Shown: positions 39,720-49,430, numbered from the stretch's first letter. The stretch: 64,000 nt of DNA from JAWKOK01 sp963848115 (GCA_963848115.1 CAWKCP010000001.1:1-64000); one strand, 5' to 3'. Notes: generated by a model not told the origin, from the letters alone. Translations and numbers: made by a program.

Positions 39720-40925
39720 ATGGAGAGACAACTCCGCTCTTTTTTCATACCGTTTACCGCATTTCTCCTGCTGTCGCTCGGGTGTTCGGCCGCCGATCTT
39801 GTACAACGCGACTTACCCACAGCGACCCCCGTACCAACTCGTGAATTGGCGCCCACCTTCACGCCGACCCCTGAAGTGATCAAAGAGATCGTCATTGTGA
39901 CGCCACCCAGTGGATCCACACCGGGGGTGATCATCATCCCACCTGGCATGGACCCCCAGGATGTACTGCCGATTCCAACAGCAACGTCGATCGCGCCGCC
40001 TGCACCGACCGCAGTGGTCCAGATACCAGAAGAGGGCGCTGTGCCGGTGCCTGCCGACGCCACGCCTACCGCCACGCTAACACCAAGTCCGACCGAAACG
40101 CCCTCCCCTACGCCCACCGAGACGCCGCTTCCAACCGCAACGCCCTTTATTCTGGTCCCGTCCGGTCTGGTTAATTTGCGCGAAGGCCCGGGTCTCGACT
40201 ATCCCCTGGTTGCCCAATTGGGTCCTGACATCCCTGTAACGATCATCGGACAGAATCCCGAAGGAACCTGGGTTCAGATCTGTTGTGTAAGCGGTGACTC
40301 GGTCTGGGTCACACGCGACCGGATCCGGATCATCAATAGCATCGCAGGCGTTCCGTTGTTCTCAGCCGATCCACCGCCGACGCCCACGCCAACCGGCACC
40401 CCCACATTGACGGCTACGCCCACGCCCACCGCGACGGCCACTCGCTATCCATTTGACAAGGCCATTGGGCCCCAGTTCTTCCCGACCAATAATGAATTCT
40501 TGACGATTTGGTCGAATATGTTTGTGCAGCCCGACCCCCAACAAGAGGCGGATCCGGCAGAAGGCTATTATCTCCAAGTTCTCTACGAAGGATTTGAACG
40601 ACCGCCAACCAATGATAAGCAACCGAGCGCCAACACCTTTTTCTACAGCGCACCCAGAGGGGCAGGCAACCGCGTAGAATACAACTATAAGTATGAGTAT
40701 ACGCCCCCGGATCCTGACTTCGTGGACTGCAACTCACTACAGCCAAACTTTGTGCAGCCATGCAAGAATGGTACCCTGACGCGTAAGGATCTACTCGGAA
40801 CAGGTACATGGTCCGTCTTCGTTGTAGATGGCGCCGGGAACCAACTTTCTGAAGAAGTCACATTCACGACCGCGCCGAACAACTTCAACCGCGAGGTCTA
40901 CATTGGATGGAATCGAGTACGCTGA
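39720..40925 (+). CDS. SH3-domain lipoprotein
   Basis: The likely start is ATG 39720 (MERQLRSFFIPFTAFLLL). A signal peptide ends in the lipobox LSLGC, so the protein is probably lipid-anchored at the outer face of the membrane. A Thr/Pro-rich linker of about 120 residues follows (TPTATLTPSPTETPSPTPTE), then a bacterial SH3 domain (SGLVNLREGPGLDYPLVAQL, VQICCVSGDSVWVTRDRI). A second Thr/Pro linker and a C-terminal domain of about 155 residues of unknown type complete the 401 residues. SH3 domains of this kind often bind peptidoglycan or surface polymers. The stop overlaps the start of the next gene. Confidence 0.8.
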   Translation: MERQLRSFFIPFTAFLLLSLGCSAADLVQRDLPTATPVPTRELAPTFTPTPEVIKEIVIVTPPSGSTPGVIIIPPGMDPQDVLPIPTATSIAPPAPTAVVQIPEEGAVPVPADATPTATLTPSPTETPSPTPTETPLPTATPFILVPSGLVNLREGPGLDYPLVAQLGPDIPVTIIGQNPEGTWVQICCVSGDSVWVTRDRIRIINSIAGVPLFSADPPPTPTPTGTPTLTATPTPTATATRYPFDKAIGPQFFPTNNEFLTIWSNMFVQPDPQQEADPAEGYYLQVLYEGFERPPTNDKQPSANTFFYSAPRGAGNRVEYNYKYEYTPPDPDFVDCNSLQPNFVQPCKNGTLTRKDLLGTGTWSVFVVDGAGNQLSEEVTFTTAPNNFNREVYIGWNRVR

Positions 40926-41887
40926 TGTCTTTGCTTCACCATCGATCACGAAATCCTATTGCCCGGCCTCAACAGTCGCGCCTGGCCATTCTATTCTGCA
41001 TCTGCCTAACACTGTTGACGGCCAGTGCATGCCGCCGGGGCGAGGCGCAGGGCCCAAACCAGGAGCCGGCCATGATCCGGACGCCCAGGCCAACCTTCAC
41101 ACCGACGCCCGGTCAGCTGCAGGCCGGCGCAGTTGGCGCTGAAACCAGTGGCGAGCCGGCTGCAGTCATCGCCGCCACCCCGACACCTGCACCCCCGCCT
41201 GAGATTGTCAACGGCCCTTCCGGTGCGAAAGTCATCGTCAATACGCCACTGGTCAATTCCCGATCAGGGCCAGGCCTGGACTATGAAGTTGTGACGATTG
41301 TTGAACGGGGTCAAGAGTTTGATATCCTGGCCAAAGATGCGCTGGGTGAGTGGTGGCAGGTTTGCTGCGTAGATGACGAACCGGTCTGGGTCATCGGTCA
41401 ACTCGTCGATACAGACGGTCCGGTGGATAGTGTACCGGTCTTTGGCGCCAGCCAGTTGGCGACCGGCGGTGACGGGAACGCCTCGGCCCAGCCCCAGACT
41501 GTACTGCTTGATCAAGCGCCGGACATCCAATTCTCTCTGGAAAATCAGGAACAGTTTCCCGAATCGGCCAGCGTACGTATCTTCCTCTATGTGTACAGCG
41601 GCAACGAAGGACTCGCCGGGTATTCGCTCTGGGTGCGAAAAGACGGCGTCGATGTGCCGGTCAACGTGATATCGTTTGGCGGCTCACCCGGCTTCACCTG
41701 GCCGTTCCAGGATGCACGCCAACGGTCGCAGAACTGGAAGGCTGAATTTCCTGACCTGCCGCCGGAAGGGCAATGGGAAGTACAGTTGATAGACGACGAC
41801 GGACGGATCGTGGGCCCGCCCGCAACGTTTGCCATCGGCCCCAACGACGGAAATCTGGAACTTTACGTCCGTTACGAACGTCAATAG
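40925..41887 (+). CDS. Second SH3-domain lipoprotein
   Basis: The ATG at 40925 overlaps the preceding TGA (TGATG), which implies translational coupling. A signal peptide (LAILFCICLTLLTASAC) ends at the lipobox Cys. A Pro/Thr-rich linker follows, then an SH3 domain (VIVNTPLVNSRSGPGLDYEV, WWQVCCVDDEPVWVIGQLVD), then about 130 residues of beta-rich character (IRLFLYV-like strands, GFTWPFQDARQRSQNW). The 320-residue protein is similar to its neighbour in plan and in the C-terminal region, so a duplication is likely. It is probably a surface protein that binds cell-wall polymer. Confidence 0.8.
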   Translation: MSLLHHRSRNPIARPQQSRLAILFCICLTLLTASACRRGEAQGPNQEPAMIRTPRPTFTPTPGQLQAGAVGAETSGEPAAVIAATPTPAPPPEIVNGPSGAKVIVNTPLVNSRSGPGLDYEVVTIVERGQEFDILAKDALGEWWQVCCVDDEPVWVIGQLVDTDGPVDSVPVFGASQLATGGDGNASAQPQTVLLDQAPDIQFSLENQEQFPESASVRIFLYVYSGNEGLAGYSLWVRKDGVDVPVNVISFGGSPGFTWPFQDARQRSQNWKAEFPDLPPEGQWEVQLIDDDGRIVGPPATFAIGPNDGNLELYVRYERQ

Positions 41888-41891
41888 GCGC

Positions 41892-44789
41892 ATGGTCGCC
41901 ACATCGCATAAACGCGCCGTTTCCGCATCTGCGGTAGCACTCCTCACTCTTGCTGCACTTGGGCTGCGAGTTTTGTGGCTCGAGTGGCAACCCCTTTGGT
42001 GGGATGAGGGATACAGCGTCTATTTCGCCACTGAGTCGATGTCTCAGATGGTTAAGTTGACGGCGAACGACATTCATCCGCCCCTCTATTACGGACTGCT
42101 CCACGGTTGGCTAGCGCTGCTGAACAGACCGGATCCAGTCGCCCTTAGACTCTTCTCTGTTGTCGTAGGTGTTCTTGCCATTCCCATGATGGCTTGGCTT
42201 GCCGCTAGTCTCTTCGCAGAACGCCCGCGCACGGTGGCCCTTGCAACGTTCCTGTTGACATTCAGTCCGATCCACATCTTCTACTCCCAAGAGATACGCA
42301 TGTATGGTCTAGCATTGGTCCTCGGGATCACTGCTACGGCGCTGTTTTGGAAACTTGTTACCCGACCCACCTTATCCCGCATATTCGCCTATGCCGTGAT
42401 CGCTGCACTGGGGCTCTATACGCTCTACTATTTCTCGTTCTTGCTGCTGGCCCACGCGCTCTGGGGACTCTGGATGGTTCGCAACGAGCGCAGAAGGCTC
42501 CAGCTAACGCTTGGGACCTTTGCAGCAGTCGGCCTGCTCTACCTGCCGTGGATTCTCTACGTGGCGCCCAAACTGACACGCTACGTGGGAGACAAAGTCA
42601 CATCCGACGGCGACGCACCGCTCAATGTGATCCGCTATGTGGCGCGTCACGCGGTGGCATTTACGGGTGGGCACATTGTCGCTGACGAGCCGGCTCTCCG
42701 TTGGGCTTCCTGGGCCGGTCCGACCGCGTTGATCCTGCTCGCCGCCGGCGCACTCCTCGCTTGGGTCGGCGACCGGCACAACGGACAACCAAAACATGAC
42801 GGCGTCCTGCGTGAGCCGTCCCCCTACCCTGCGCTTTGGACCTTCATGCTCGTTCCACTCCTCTTTGGCTTTGTGCTGAATTTGCGCCTTCCCTTCTTTC
42901 CGGAAGGCGGCGAACGGCTGCTCCTGATAGCGCTCCCCTATCTGATTCTATTGGTCGCTGCCGCCATTGATGAACTCTGGAATTTCTATTTCGTTGGCAA
43001 GGCAGCGGCGGCTCTTTTGGCCGTGAGTTGCGTGGCGGGCATTGTCACCTTCTACACGACCCCCCGCTATGTCGACCATGACTATCGACCCCTGATCGGC
43101 CAGGTGGTTCAACAGGGCCGGAATGGCGACACATACTTTGCGGTCTTTCCCTGGCAGCTTGGCTATTGGCGAGCTTATGTCAACAGCGAGCCCGTCGCCA
43201 ACGAGATCTCTGATGGCGCTGAAACTCAGTCGCCGTCGGGACCAGATCCTCTGTTAATTGCCGACAGCGCCGTCGAATGGGGTACGGAGGTCAGCAGCGC
43301 GCTCGATGCGGCGTTGGACACCGGAACCGTCTGGTTCCCGGCCCCTCTCTCATTCGGCAGCACACTGCCGCCCGAAATTGAAGCGTATCTGAGCGAGCAA
43401 AGCATCAACTTGGAGAACCGCTGGATCAGTCCGGCGACGAGGTTGTCGGCCTGGCGGCGTATGGACGAGCCGATTGCACGCCCGTTGTCGGCAGACTTCG
43501 GGGACGTCAAGCTTGATCAAGCAGCCGTCTTGCCTGAGACAGCGGCCAGCGACAACAGTCCACTGGCTCTGACGATGGCTTGGCAGGATGGCAGCGCGGG
43601 CCTCCCGCTCGCCGATGCCGATCAAGACCTGTGCGTTACCCTACGCCTGCGCGATGATGACGGACGTGTGTGGGCGAGCCGCGACTATGCGCCATTGGGC
43701 AGCCTCTCACGCCCTGATTCAAGGTCAAAAACCGATGGTTTGGTTCAGGAGAATGTGGGGCTAATCATTCCCGTGGGTCTGGCGCCGGGGCGCTACGAAG
43801 TCAGCATCGGCGTTTCGGTCTCGGGGACTAACACGCTGCTCTATCCGGCCTACTCAGTGGCAGAGACCGATCCATTGGTCAGCATTGGGGAGGTCGTCGT
43901 CACGCAACCGGCGACGCCTCAACCGGTCGAGCGCCTGCCGATCCAGTATGTTCTGAGCCCGTCAGAGGTCCACTCGGGTTTTGCCTTTCTCGGTTTCGCC
44001 GGGACGGATCCCGACCACGCCCAGCTGGCAGGCACCGATCTCGAGCTTACATTGTTTCTTCAGAACCGCAATCAAGCACCGCCGCAGCGCCACCTCTATC
44101 TCAGCATTCTCGACAGCGACGACGAAGGCGTGGGCGGCTGGGAAGGCTGGTCGTTACCCTCTTACCCCACAGAAATCTGGCCGGAGGGCGCGCTGGTGCA
44201 GGTCCCGGTCCAACTACATGTACCGGCCGCGCTGGCTGATGGAGCGTATGAGTTGATAGTCGGCTTGATGGATCCGAATACGGGTGACAAGAGCCCCGCC
44301 GTCTCGCTGGGCGACCTGTCGGTAAAGCAGCGACGCGCTGACTTTTCGCAGCCGGCCATGCAGACTACGATGGAAATCCCTGTTCAGTTCGGCACCCACG
44401 CCGATCTGATCGGCTATGATAGCGCCATTGACGTCAACGAAGGAAAGCTCTATCTCACGCTCCACTGGCACGTCGATCAAACGCTTCTTCCACCCCACCA
44501 CATTTTTGTCCACCTGGACAACGAATTCGGCGAGACCATTGCCCAGGATGACGGGCCGCCGGTGACGGCCACCGGTCGTGCACCTACCGGAAGTTGGTTA
44601 CCCAGCGAATTCGTGAGCACACTCCACACCGTTACGTTGTCGGAAGCCATGTTGCCCGATGGGAATCTGCCCAAGGATATACAGCTACGAGTGGGGATCT
44701 ACAACCCGGACGGCAACATCCGCCTGCCGGCCAGCATTGATGGCCAACCTTCGGGTGATGCAACGGTTCTGCCGGTCCCCGCGAACTGA
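41892..44789 (+). CDS. GT-C type membrane glycosyltransferase with C-terminal extracellular domains
   Basis: The start is ATG 41892, four bases after the stop of the second lipoprotein gene, so the three genes form an operon. The N-terminal half (about 420 residues) has about ten hydrophobic segments and the motif WWDEGYSVYFATESM after the first helix, with the acidic DE pair typical of the ArnT/PMT family of lipid-phosphosugar glycosyltransferases. The following 540 residues are extracellular beta-rich domains with repeated strands (VQFGTHADLIGYDSAIDVNE, LTLHWHVDQTLLPPHHIFVH). Total length is 965. It probably transfers sugars onto a surface protein or polymer; neighbouring lipoproteins could be partners. 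The substrate is unknown. Confidence 0.75.
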   Translation: MVATSHKRAVSASAVALLTLAALGLRVLWLEWQPLWWDEGYSVYFATESMSQMVKLTANDIHPPLYYGLLHGWLALLNRPDPVALRLFSVVVGVLAIPMMAWLAASLFAERPRTVALATFLLTFSPIHIFYSQEIRMYGLALVLGITATALFWKLVTRPTLSRIFAYAVIAALGLYTLYYFSFLLLAHALWGLWMVRNERRRLQLTLGTFAAVGLLYLPWILYVAPKLTRYVGDKVTSDGDAPLNVIRYVARHAVAFTGGHIVADEPALRWASWAGPTALILLAAGALLAWVGDRHNGQPKHDGVLREPSPYPALWTFMLVPLLFGFVLNLRLPFFPEGGERLLLIALPYLILLVAAAIDELWNFYFVGKAAAALLAVSCVAGIVTFYTTPRYVDHDYRPLIGQVVQQGRNGDTYFAVFPWQLGYWRAYVNSEPVANEISDGAETQSPSGPDPLLIADSAVEWGTEVSSALDAALDTGTVWFPAPLSFGSTLPPEIEAYLSEQSINLENRWISPATRLSAWRRMDEPIARPLSADFGDVKLDQAAVLPETAASDNSPLALTMAWQDGSAGLPLADADQDLCVTLRLRDDDGRVWASRDYAPLGSLSRPDSRSKTDGLVQENVGLIIPVGLAPGRYEVSIGVSVSGTNTLLYPAYSVAETDPLVSIGEVVVTQPATPQPVERLPIQYVLSPSEVHSGFAFLGFAGTDPDHAQLAGTDLELTLFLQNRNQAPPQRHLYLSILDSDDEGVGGWEGWSLPSYPTEIWPEGALVQVPVQLHVPAALADGAYELIVGLMDPNTGDKSPAVSLGDLSVKQRRADFSQPAMQTTMEIPVQFGTHADLIGYDSAIDVNEGKLYLTLHWHVDQTLLPPHHIFVHLDNEFGETIAQDDGPPVTATGRAPTGSWLPSEFVSTLHTVTLSEAMLPDGNLPKDIQLRVGIYNPDGNIRLPASIDGQPSGDATVLPVPAN

Positions 44790-44867
44790 ACTAGCGCGTC
44801 CAAAGAGATAGCGATCCCCGAAGGCGCACGAAGAGGCCACAAAGAAAACCAGCCTTCGTGTTTCTCT

Positions 44868-45000
44868 GTGAGTCCACTGCAAAAAGCCTTTTCTTGACGC
44901 GAATGGTCACGAATTTACACGAATTGTGTCGTCGTCCCTGAGAGAAGATTCGTGAAAATTCGTGTGATTTCGTGTCCGAACCCTTTTTGCAGAGCAGTCC
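44868..45000. repeat. TTCGTG-rich MITE-like element, copy 2 (inverted)
   Basis: Its complement shares CACGAATCTTCTCTC, ACACAATTCGTGTAAATTCG and GTCAAGAAAAGGCTT with copy 1 at 39557-39680. The ends GTGAGTCCACTGCAAAAA and TTTTTGCAGAGCAGTCC are inverted. The rest of the 437-base gap 44790-45226 shows no gene. Confidence 0.6.
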
Positions 45001-45226
45001 TCTGTGGATAGAATTTTGCTGGTTCTGGCATTTTGGGCAAAGACGCAACGAACCATGGGTGCCGGGATCATGCTCAACGGTCAAGCTATCCTGTGGCATC
45101 AACAGCGCGAAAACTCACTGGCATCGGTCCGGCGATACACTGGATTAGAGCACGGCTCGCGACTTCAGCGGCCACGGCACGTAGTGAACCTTGAAGAACA
45201 TCCAACTAGATCAGCGGAGGCAAACG

Positions 45227-45787
45227 ATGGATACCGAGTACGAGAGCCAGCCAGAAGCCGGCGAGAATTCGACGAACAACAGTCAATCAGGTAGTCAGTC
45301 AAGTAGTCAGCAGAGCGATACGGAAGCGACAGGCAGCAGTCGACCAGAGAACGATGTCTCGCTCTCTGATGAGCTGTTTGAGGAATTGACCGTTCTCAGC
45401 AACCGCTTCGTCGAAGTCGTTCAGGCCGCATGGAACAGCGAGGATCGCAAGCAGATTCAGAACGATCTCAAGGAGGGACTCACTTCGGTTGCAGCGAGCC
45501 TGGAGGAAGGCTTCCAGAAGGTCATGGACAACGAGCAGGCCAAGGAAGTGATCGGCAAGGCCGATGAGGCGGCTGAATCAGTCGGCGACAAGTTGCGATC
45601 GAGCGAGGCTGTCAACGATCTGGGCGAAGGCCTGGTCAAAGGCTTGAGCCTTTTGGCCGCCAAACTGGAGAAGTGGACCGAAGAGATGACCACGACCGAA
45701 ACGGACGTGAATGTAGACGCGAACACACCTACATCCGATTCAGCGACCGACAGCGACGCTCAGGACATCCCGATCGACAAGGGATAG
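45227..45787 (+). CDS. Hypothetical polar helical protein
   Basis: The ATG at 45227 follows GCGGAGG. The 186-residue product begins with a Ser/Gln/Glu-rich tract of about 45 residues (SGSQSSSQQSDTEATGSS). A helical centre follows (ELTVLSNRFVEVVQAAWN, DLKEGLTSVAASLEEGFQKV), then a Thr/Asp-rich tail. There is no signal peptide, membrane helix or Cys. Alternating charged and small residues suggest a coiled coil or a stress-related, intrinsically flexible protein. No family is recognised. A strong terminator follows 14 bases after the stop, so it is a single-gene unit or the end of one. Confidence 0.6.
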   Translation: MDTEYESQPEAGENSTNNSQSGSQSSSQQSDTEATGSSRPENDVSLSDELFEELTVLSNRFVEVVQAAWNSEDRKQIQNDLKEGLTSVAASLEEGFQKVMDNEQAKEVIGKADEAAESVGDKLRSSEAVNDLGEGLVKGLSLLAAKLEKWTEEMTTTETDVNVDANTPTSDSATDSDAQDIPIDKG

Positions 45788-45801
45788 GATACGGTCAATG
45801 A

Positions 45802-45845
45802 AAAAAGGGGCGAGCCGGAGACGCGTCTCCGGCTCGCCCCTTTTT
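45802..45845. terminator. Bidirectional terminator
   Basis: A perfect 44-base palindrome (arms of 22, outer A5 and T5, centre ACGCGT) lies between the convergent hypothetical gene and the epimerase gene. Confidence 0.92.
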
Positions 45846-45858
45846 GGTTTCAATTCGT

Positions 45859-46959
45859 CTAGTAGAACCACTTGGCCACGGAGAGTGCGCCTTGTGACCA
45901 TGGAACGCGATGGGAGACGCCGGACTGGCCCTCGAAGTCCTGCAGGTGCTCCACGTACCACTGGTAGTTGCGTACAAGCGCCTGCTTATTCGAGTATTTG
46001 GGATCGAATCCCAGCACCCGTTCCGCCTTTTCGATAGAGACAAACGAATCCTCGGTCGCCGTCTCATAGACCCACTTGTAGAGCGGCGACAGGTTCACGG
46101 CCTCCAAGGCCCGCAGCGTCCAGATGGCGGGCTTGGCGGGGAGACCGCTAATCTGCTTGCCATGGCCTGCGTAATCGAGTACGGCCTGGTAGTCCTCCTT
46201 CATGGTCGTGAACTCACGGGCGCCGATATTGAAAACATCGTTGACCCGGTCACGATCCAGCGTTGCAGTCAGATAGATGGCGTCACACAGATCTTCGACA
46301 TCGAGCAACTGATAGCGGTTGTTGCCACTACCCAGCATTGGAAAACCCTTGCCGTCTTTGGCCCAGTCATAGAAGAGGGCAAAGACACCCAAGCGCTCGG
46401 GTCCCACGAAGGACTTGGGCCGTATGATCGGGATGCACATACCCTTCTGTCGATATTCCTCGCAGACAGTTTCCGTCAGGACCTTGGATTCGCCATAGGG
46501 ACCGACGCCCTGTAGCGGGTCGTCTTCGTAGAGTGGATGATGGTCCGGAATGCCGTAGACCGCTGTCGACGAAATATGGATAACACGCTCGACATTGTGC
46601 TCGTAGGCCGACTGAAGGACAGTGCGGCTGCCCTCGATGTCGGTGGAGTAGATGTCCTCCGGTGAATAGAGCGGCAACGCAGCAGCAGTGTGTACAACCA
46701 GATCGATGCCATCCATGGCCTTGTCGACATCGTCCTTGTTGCGGATGTCACCGACAATCTCGGTAATCTGGTCGCGCTCAGGATAGTCGAAATCGGCGAT
46801 ATCCAACGAGACCACAGCATGGCCCCGATCCAGCAGGTAGCGGACCAGATTGATGCCCAGAAATCCGGCGCCCCCGGTTACCAGGTAGGTCTTGGGCCCG
46901 GCCTTCTGCACCGGAGACACCTGGGCGGAAACCGCCCCCTTCAGACTCGTATCTGTCAT
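45859..46959 (-). CDS. NAD-dependent sugar epimerase/dehydratase (extended SDR)
   Basis: This 366-residue protein has the nucleotide-binding motif TGGAGFLG (residues 28-35), Asp in SLDIADF, SSTAVYG (131-136) and catalytic YGESK (Tyr155-Lys159), as in nucleotide-sugar epimerases and 3-beta-hydroxysteroid dehydrogenase-like enzymes. The start ATG 46959 follows AAGGAG by eight bases. The product could supply sugars for the surface glycosylation suggested by nearby glycosyltransferases, but the substrate cannot be predicted. It is separated from the Nudix gene by 90 bases holding a short tandem repeat. Confidence 0.85.
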   Translation of the reverse strand: MTDTSLKGAVSAQVSPVQKAGPKTYLVTGGAGFLGINLVRYLLDRGHAVVSLDIADFDYPERDQITEIVGDIRNKDDVDKAMDGIDLVVHTAAALPLYSPEDIYSTDIEGSRTVLQSAYEHNVERVIHISSTAVYGIPDHHPLYEDDPLQGVGPYGESKVLTETVCEEYRQKGMCIPIIRPKSFVGPERLGVFALFYDWAKDGKGFPMLGSGNNRYQLLDVEDLCDAIYLTATLDRDRVNDVFNIGAREFTTMKEDYQAVLDYAGHGKQISGLPAKPAIWTLRALEAVNLSPLYKWVYETATEDSFVSIEKAERVLGFDPKYSNKQALVRNYQWYVEHLQDFEGQSGVSHRVPWSQGALSVAKWFY

Positions 46960-46991
46960 AGATCCAACTCCTTGACTACAACTTCATATTG

Positions 46992-47015
46992 TTCATGCGT
47001 TCATGCGTTCATGCG
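46992..47015. repeat. 8-bp tandem repeat x3 upstream of the epimerase gene
   Basis: TTCATGCG is repeated three times, 33 bases upstream of the epimerase start. A short simple repeat of this kind can change copy number. Any effect on expression is a guess. Confidence 0.55.
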
Positions 47016-47048
47016 AGCCCATTTGCACTCAACCAGCTCAGCAATTGC

Positions 47049-47576
47049 TTACTTTGAAGCCAGTCCTTGCTTCCAGGCCGTCAATAGCGTCTCGGTCGAC
47101 TCAAACGCAATCTCAACCGGCAGTTCGTCCGGGCCAAACCAGCCCGCAGCACTCACGTCATCTTTGGACTGCAACGTAATGAGATCATCCGATTTCGGCA
47201 CGGCTTCATAGGCCAGGACTACACCCTGATTCGCCTGTCCTGGCGATTCCATTGGGAAAATGCCGGACAAGCAAGTGATAGCGATGCCAAGCCCGACTTC
47301 CTCATCGAGCTCTCGTCGTAGGGCATCCTCCGGCATCTCACCTGCGTCCATATAGCCGCCAGGCAGCGCCCACTGTCCCTTCGATGGGTCCACTGCACGA
47401 CGCACCAACAGCACTTTGTCCCTGTGCGTCACGAACGCTATCACTGCCACCTTGGGATCTAGAAATTGGACAAAGCCACATTCCCGGCAGACAGGTCGCA
47501 CCTGGTTGAAGACTTCCATGCGTTCAATTTGTGTGCCGCAATAGGGACAGTAGTTGAAGTCACCACTATTTGCCAT
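47049..47576 (-). CDS. Nudix hydrolase with N-terminal zinc ribbon
   Basis: The 175-residue protein begins with a zinc-binding pair (CPYCG and CRECG, Cys10, 13, 30 and 33). The Nudix box spans residues 74-96 (GYMDAGEM, then REL-EEVGL elements), with all catalytic Glu residues present. The plan is that of NudC-like NADH pyrophosphatases and related proteins, though the family is broad and nucleotide-sugar or cofactor hydrolysis are also possible. It acts in the cytosol. The start ATG 47576 has a weak AAAAGG site. It lies 34 bases downstream of the DNRLRE protein gene stop, on the same strand. Confidence 0.88.
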   Translation of the reverse strand: MANSGDFNYCPYCGTQIERMEVFNQVRPVCRECGFVQFLDPKVAVIAFVTHRDKVLLVRRAVDPSKGQWALPGGYMDAGEMPEDALRRELDEEVGLGIAITCLSGIFPMESPGQANQGVVLAYEAVPKSDDLITLQSKDDVSAAGWFGPDELPVEIAFESTETLLTAWKQGLASK

Positions 47577-47610
47577 GGGCCAAGAACCTTTTCGCCTGAT
47601 GACCTGAGCG

Positions 47611-49272
47611 CTACTGTATCGTCACGATAGGCAGATACCCGGCAGGCTGATACTTGTCAGCCAGATCCACGATCACTGCTGCCTGAGCAGTGTTATCACG
47701 CGGCTGAGACTGGCCAAGGTTGTTGGTGGCCACAGACTCAAAGCCATAGTAGCCATCCCCCAGTTCCATAGCCTTGAAGTCGAACACGGCACTGTTTTGG
47801 GCGCCGGCGAAGGTACGCCAGAGGAACCAGGGTCCATTGTCTACTTGATAGAAAATCTGGAACGATACAATCTGTGTGCCAGGGGCCGCGACACCGGTCC
47901 AATTCACAATGAAACTATCCGTGACTGGAGCGGTGGACTGTATGATCGGCGGATTAAATGGCAACACCTCTGACTCTGGATAATCGCGGATGGTCGTAGT
48001 CGCTTGCGGCGTGTCCGGAAAATCCTGGACGTTGCCCACGTTGTCGGTGGCTCGCACCCGAAAATCGTAGGTTGCGTCGGCTTGAGCGCCCGTCACCGAG
48101 AACGAAGTCTGCATGGTGTTCTCCAGCACAGTCTGCCAATTGCCGCCGTTGATGCGCGCTTGAAGATCATAGTTGTTGACCCCGGCAAGATTGTCGGTTC
48201 CGGTCCAGTTCACGGTGAAATAGGGCGTTGCCGTGAATGGGGGCAGCGGCGTCATCGAAGTAGTCGGCGGCAGCGTATCAATGGTCGTAGAGGTCTGTGG
48301 ATTGCCTATCGGCTGGACATTGCCGGCTCGGTCGGTGGCGCGGGCAGTCAACTCGACGAAATCGCCGTTGCTTGCGTAGTTCTTGAAATTGTTGCTTGTC
48401 GATTGCGTCTGTTGCTTCCAGTGCGACCAGGAACTTCCGTTGATTCGATAGTAGACGTCATAGTTGGCGATGCCGCTGGGCGTACATCCACTGGGCGCGT
48501 AGTCCTGACCGGTCCACGAAACGAGGAACGTGCCGGGCTGGTAGACCGGCAGGTTTTCAACAAATGCGGAGGGCGCGACATTGTCACACTGGACGCTGTA
48601 GTCGACCTCAATATAGGCGCCGAGTCCGGATTCCTTGGATGCAAAATTGCGCGATCGGTTGTCGTTAGGGACCTCATCACCGGTGATGATAAGGCCGTGG
48701 TTGGGCTGGCTGCCGCTCTGCCAGGTATGAACCAATGATGTCACATCCGTCGATTTCCATCCAACCGCACTATTGCTATCCTCCAGCGGCAATGCCGTGC
48801 CGCCCAAATAGTTGGCATTGTTCCAGGTCACGCCGCCCTCACTCCAGGACGATCGCACAAATTGTGCACGGAACCCCATGTTGGAGTCGTTGGACGGAAT
48901 TGCCTGGAACAGATAGATGTAGAGCGTCGCGCTACGGATCGTAGCGTTGGACGGGATTCCATTCAGATCGAATTGAATCATCGGCCGCATCGCATCATAG
49001 ATGCCCGATTCCCAACCCATACGAAGATTGGTACTGCCCCCAAAGTTAGAATTCGGCCGCGAAGAGGATAGAAACGTATCTTTAGACACGTTCACACGCA
49101 CGACAGTTTCGACCCCAGTCGGTGTTGCACTCCGACTGACGATGGTATAGTCGTCACTGTATGGCTCAACGACAGATTCTTGAGCATACGCAGTTACTGG
49201 GCTCATTGCAAACAATATGAGCATCGCAGTCAGTGCGATGAGTTTCGTTTTCGACAGATTCAGTGGCATCAT
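47611..49272 (-). CDS. Secreted DNRLRE-domain protein
   Basis: The start ATG 49272 (GGAGAA then TTG) precedes the signal peptide (LIALTAMLILFAMSPVTAYA, cleavage AYA-Q). Residues about 50-215 form a DNRLRE/CBM96-like jelly roll (KDTFLSSSRPNSNFGGSTNL, RSATLYIYLFQ). Then come three or four Ig/fibronectin-like repeats with the pattern FxVNWTGxD (DRAGNVQPIGNPQTSTTIDT). The 553-residue protein ends in GYLPIVTIQ, a hydrophobic C-terminal motif. It is probably a secreted or surface-bound carbohydrate-binding or adhesive protein. The gene is on the minus strand, divergent from sucCD. Confidence 0.8.
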   Translation of the reverse strand: MMPLNLSKTKLIALTAMLILFAMSPVTAYAQESVVEPYSDDYTIVSRSATPTGVETVVRVNVSKDTFLSSSRPNSNFGGSTNLRMGWESGIYDAMRPMIQFDLNGIPSNATIRSATLYIYLFQAIPSNDSNMGFRAQFVRSSWSEGGVTWNNANYLGGTALPLEDSNSAVGWKSTDVTSLVHTWQSGSQPNHGLIITGDEVPNDNRSRNFASKESGLGAYIEVDYSVQCDNVAPSAFVENLPVYQPGTFLVSWTGQDYAPSGCTPSGIANYDVYYRINGSSWSHWKQQTQSTSNNFKNYASNGDFVELTARATDRAGNVQPIGNPQTSTTIDTLPPTTSMTPLPPFTATPYFTVNWTGTDNLAGVNNYDLQARINGGNWQTVLENTMQTSFSVTGAQADATYDFRVRATDNVGNVQDFPDTPQATTTIRDYPESEVLPFNPPIIQSTAPVTDSFIVNWTGVAAPGTQIVSFQIFYQVDNGPWFLWRTFAGAQNSAVFDFKAMELGDGYYGFESVATNNLGQSQPRDNTAQAAVIVDLADKYQPAGYLPIVTIQ

Positions 49273-49430
49273 CAATTCTCCATTGGCCGGTAGATCGTGG
49301 ATTAGCAAGGCGAACAATTTTTCAGTTGAGCATTTCAAGCAGACATTATAACCCTCCAGCCACTAGATACCGAAAGCGATCCTCTGTTAGTGGTCCGTAC
49401 GAAAATCGAGGCAGGCGGTGAGCCATGAAT

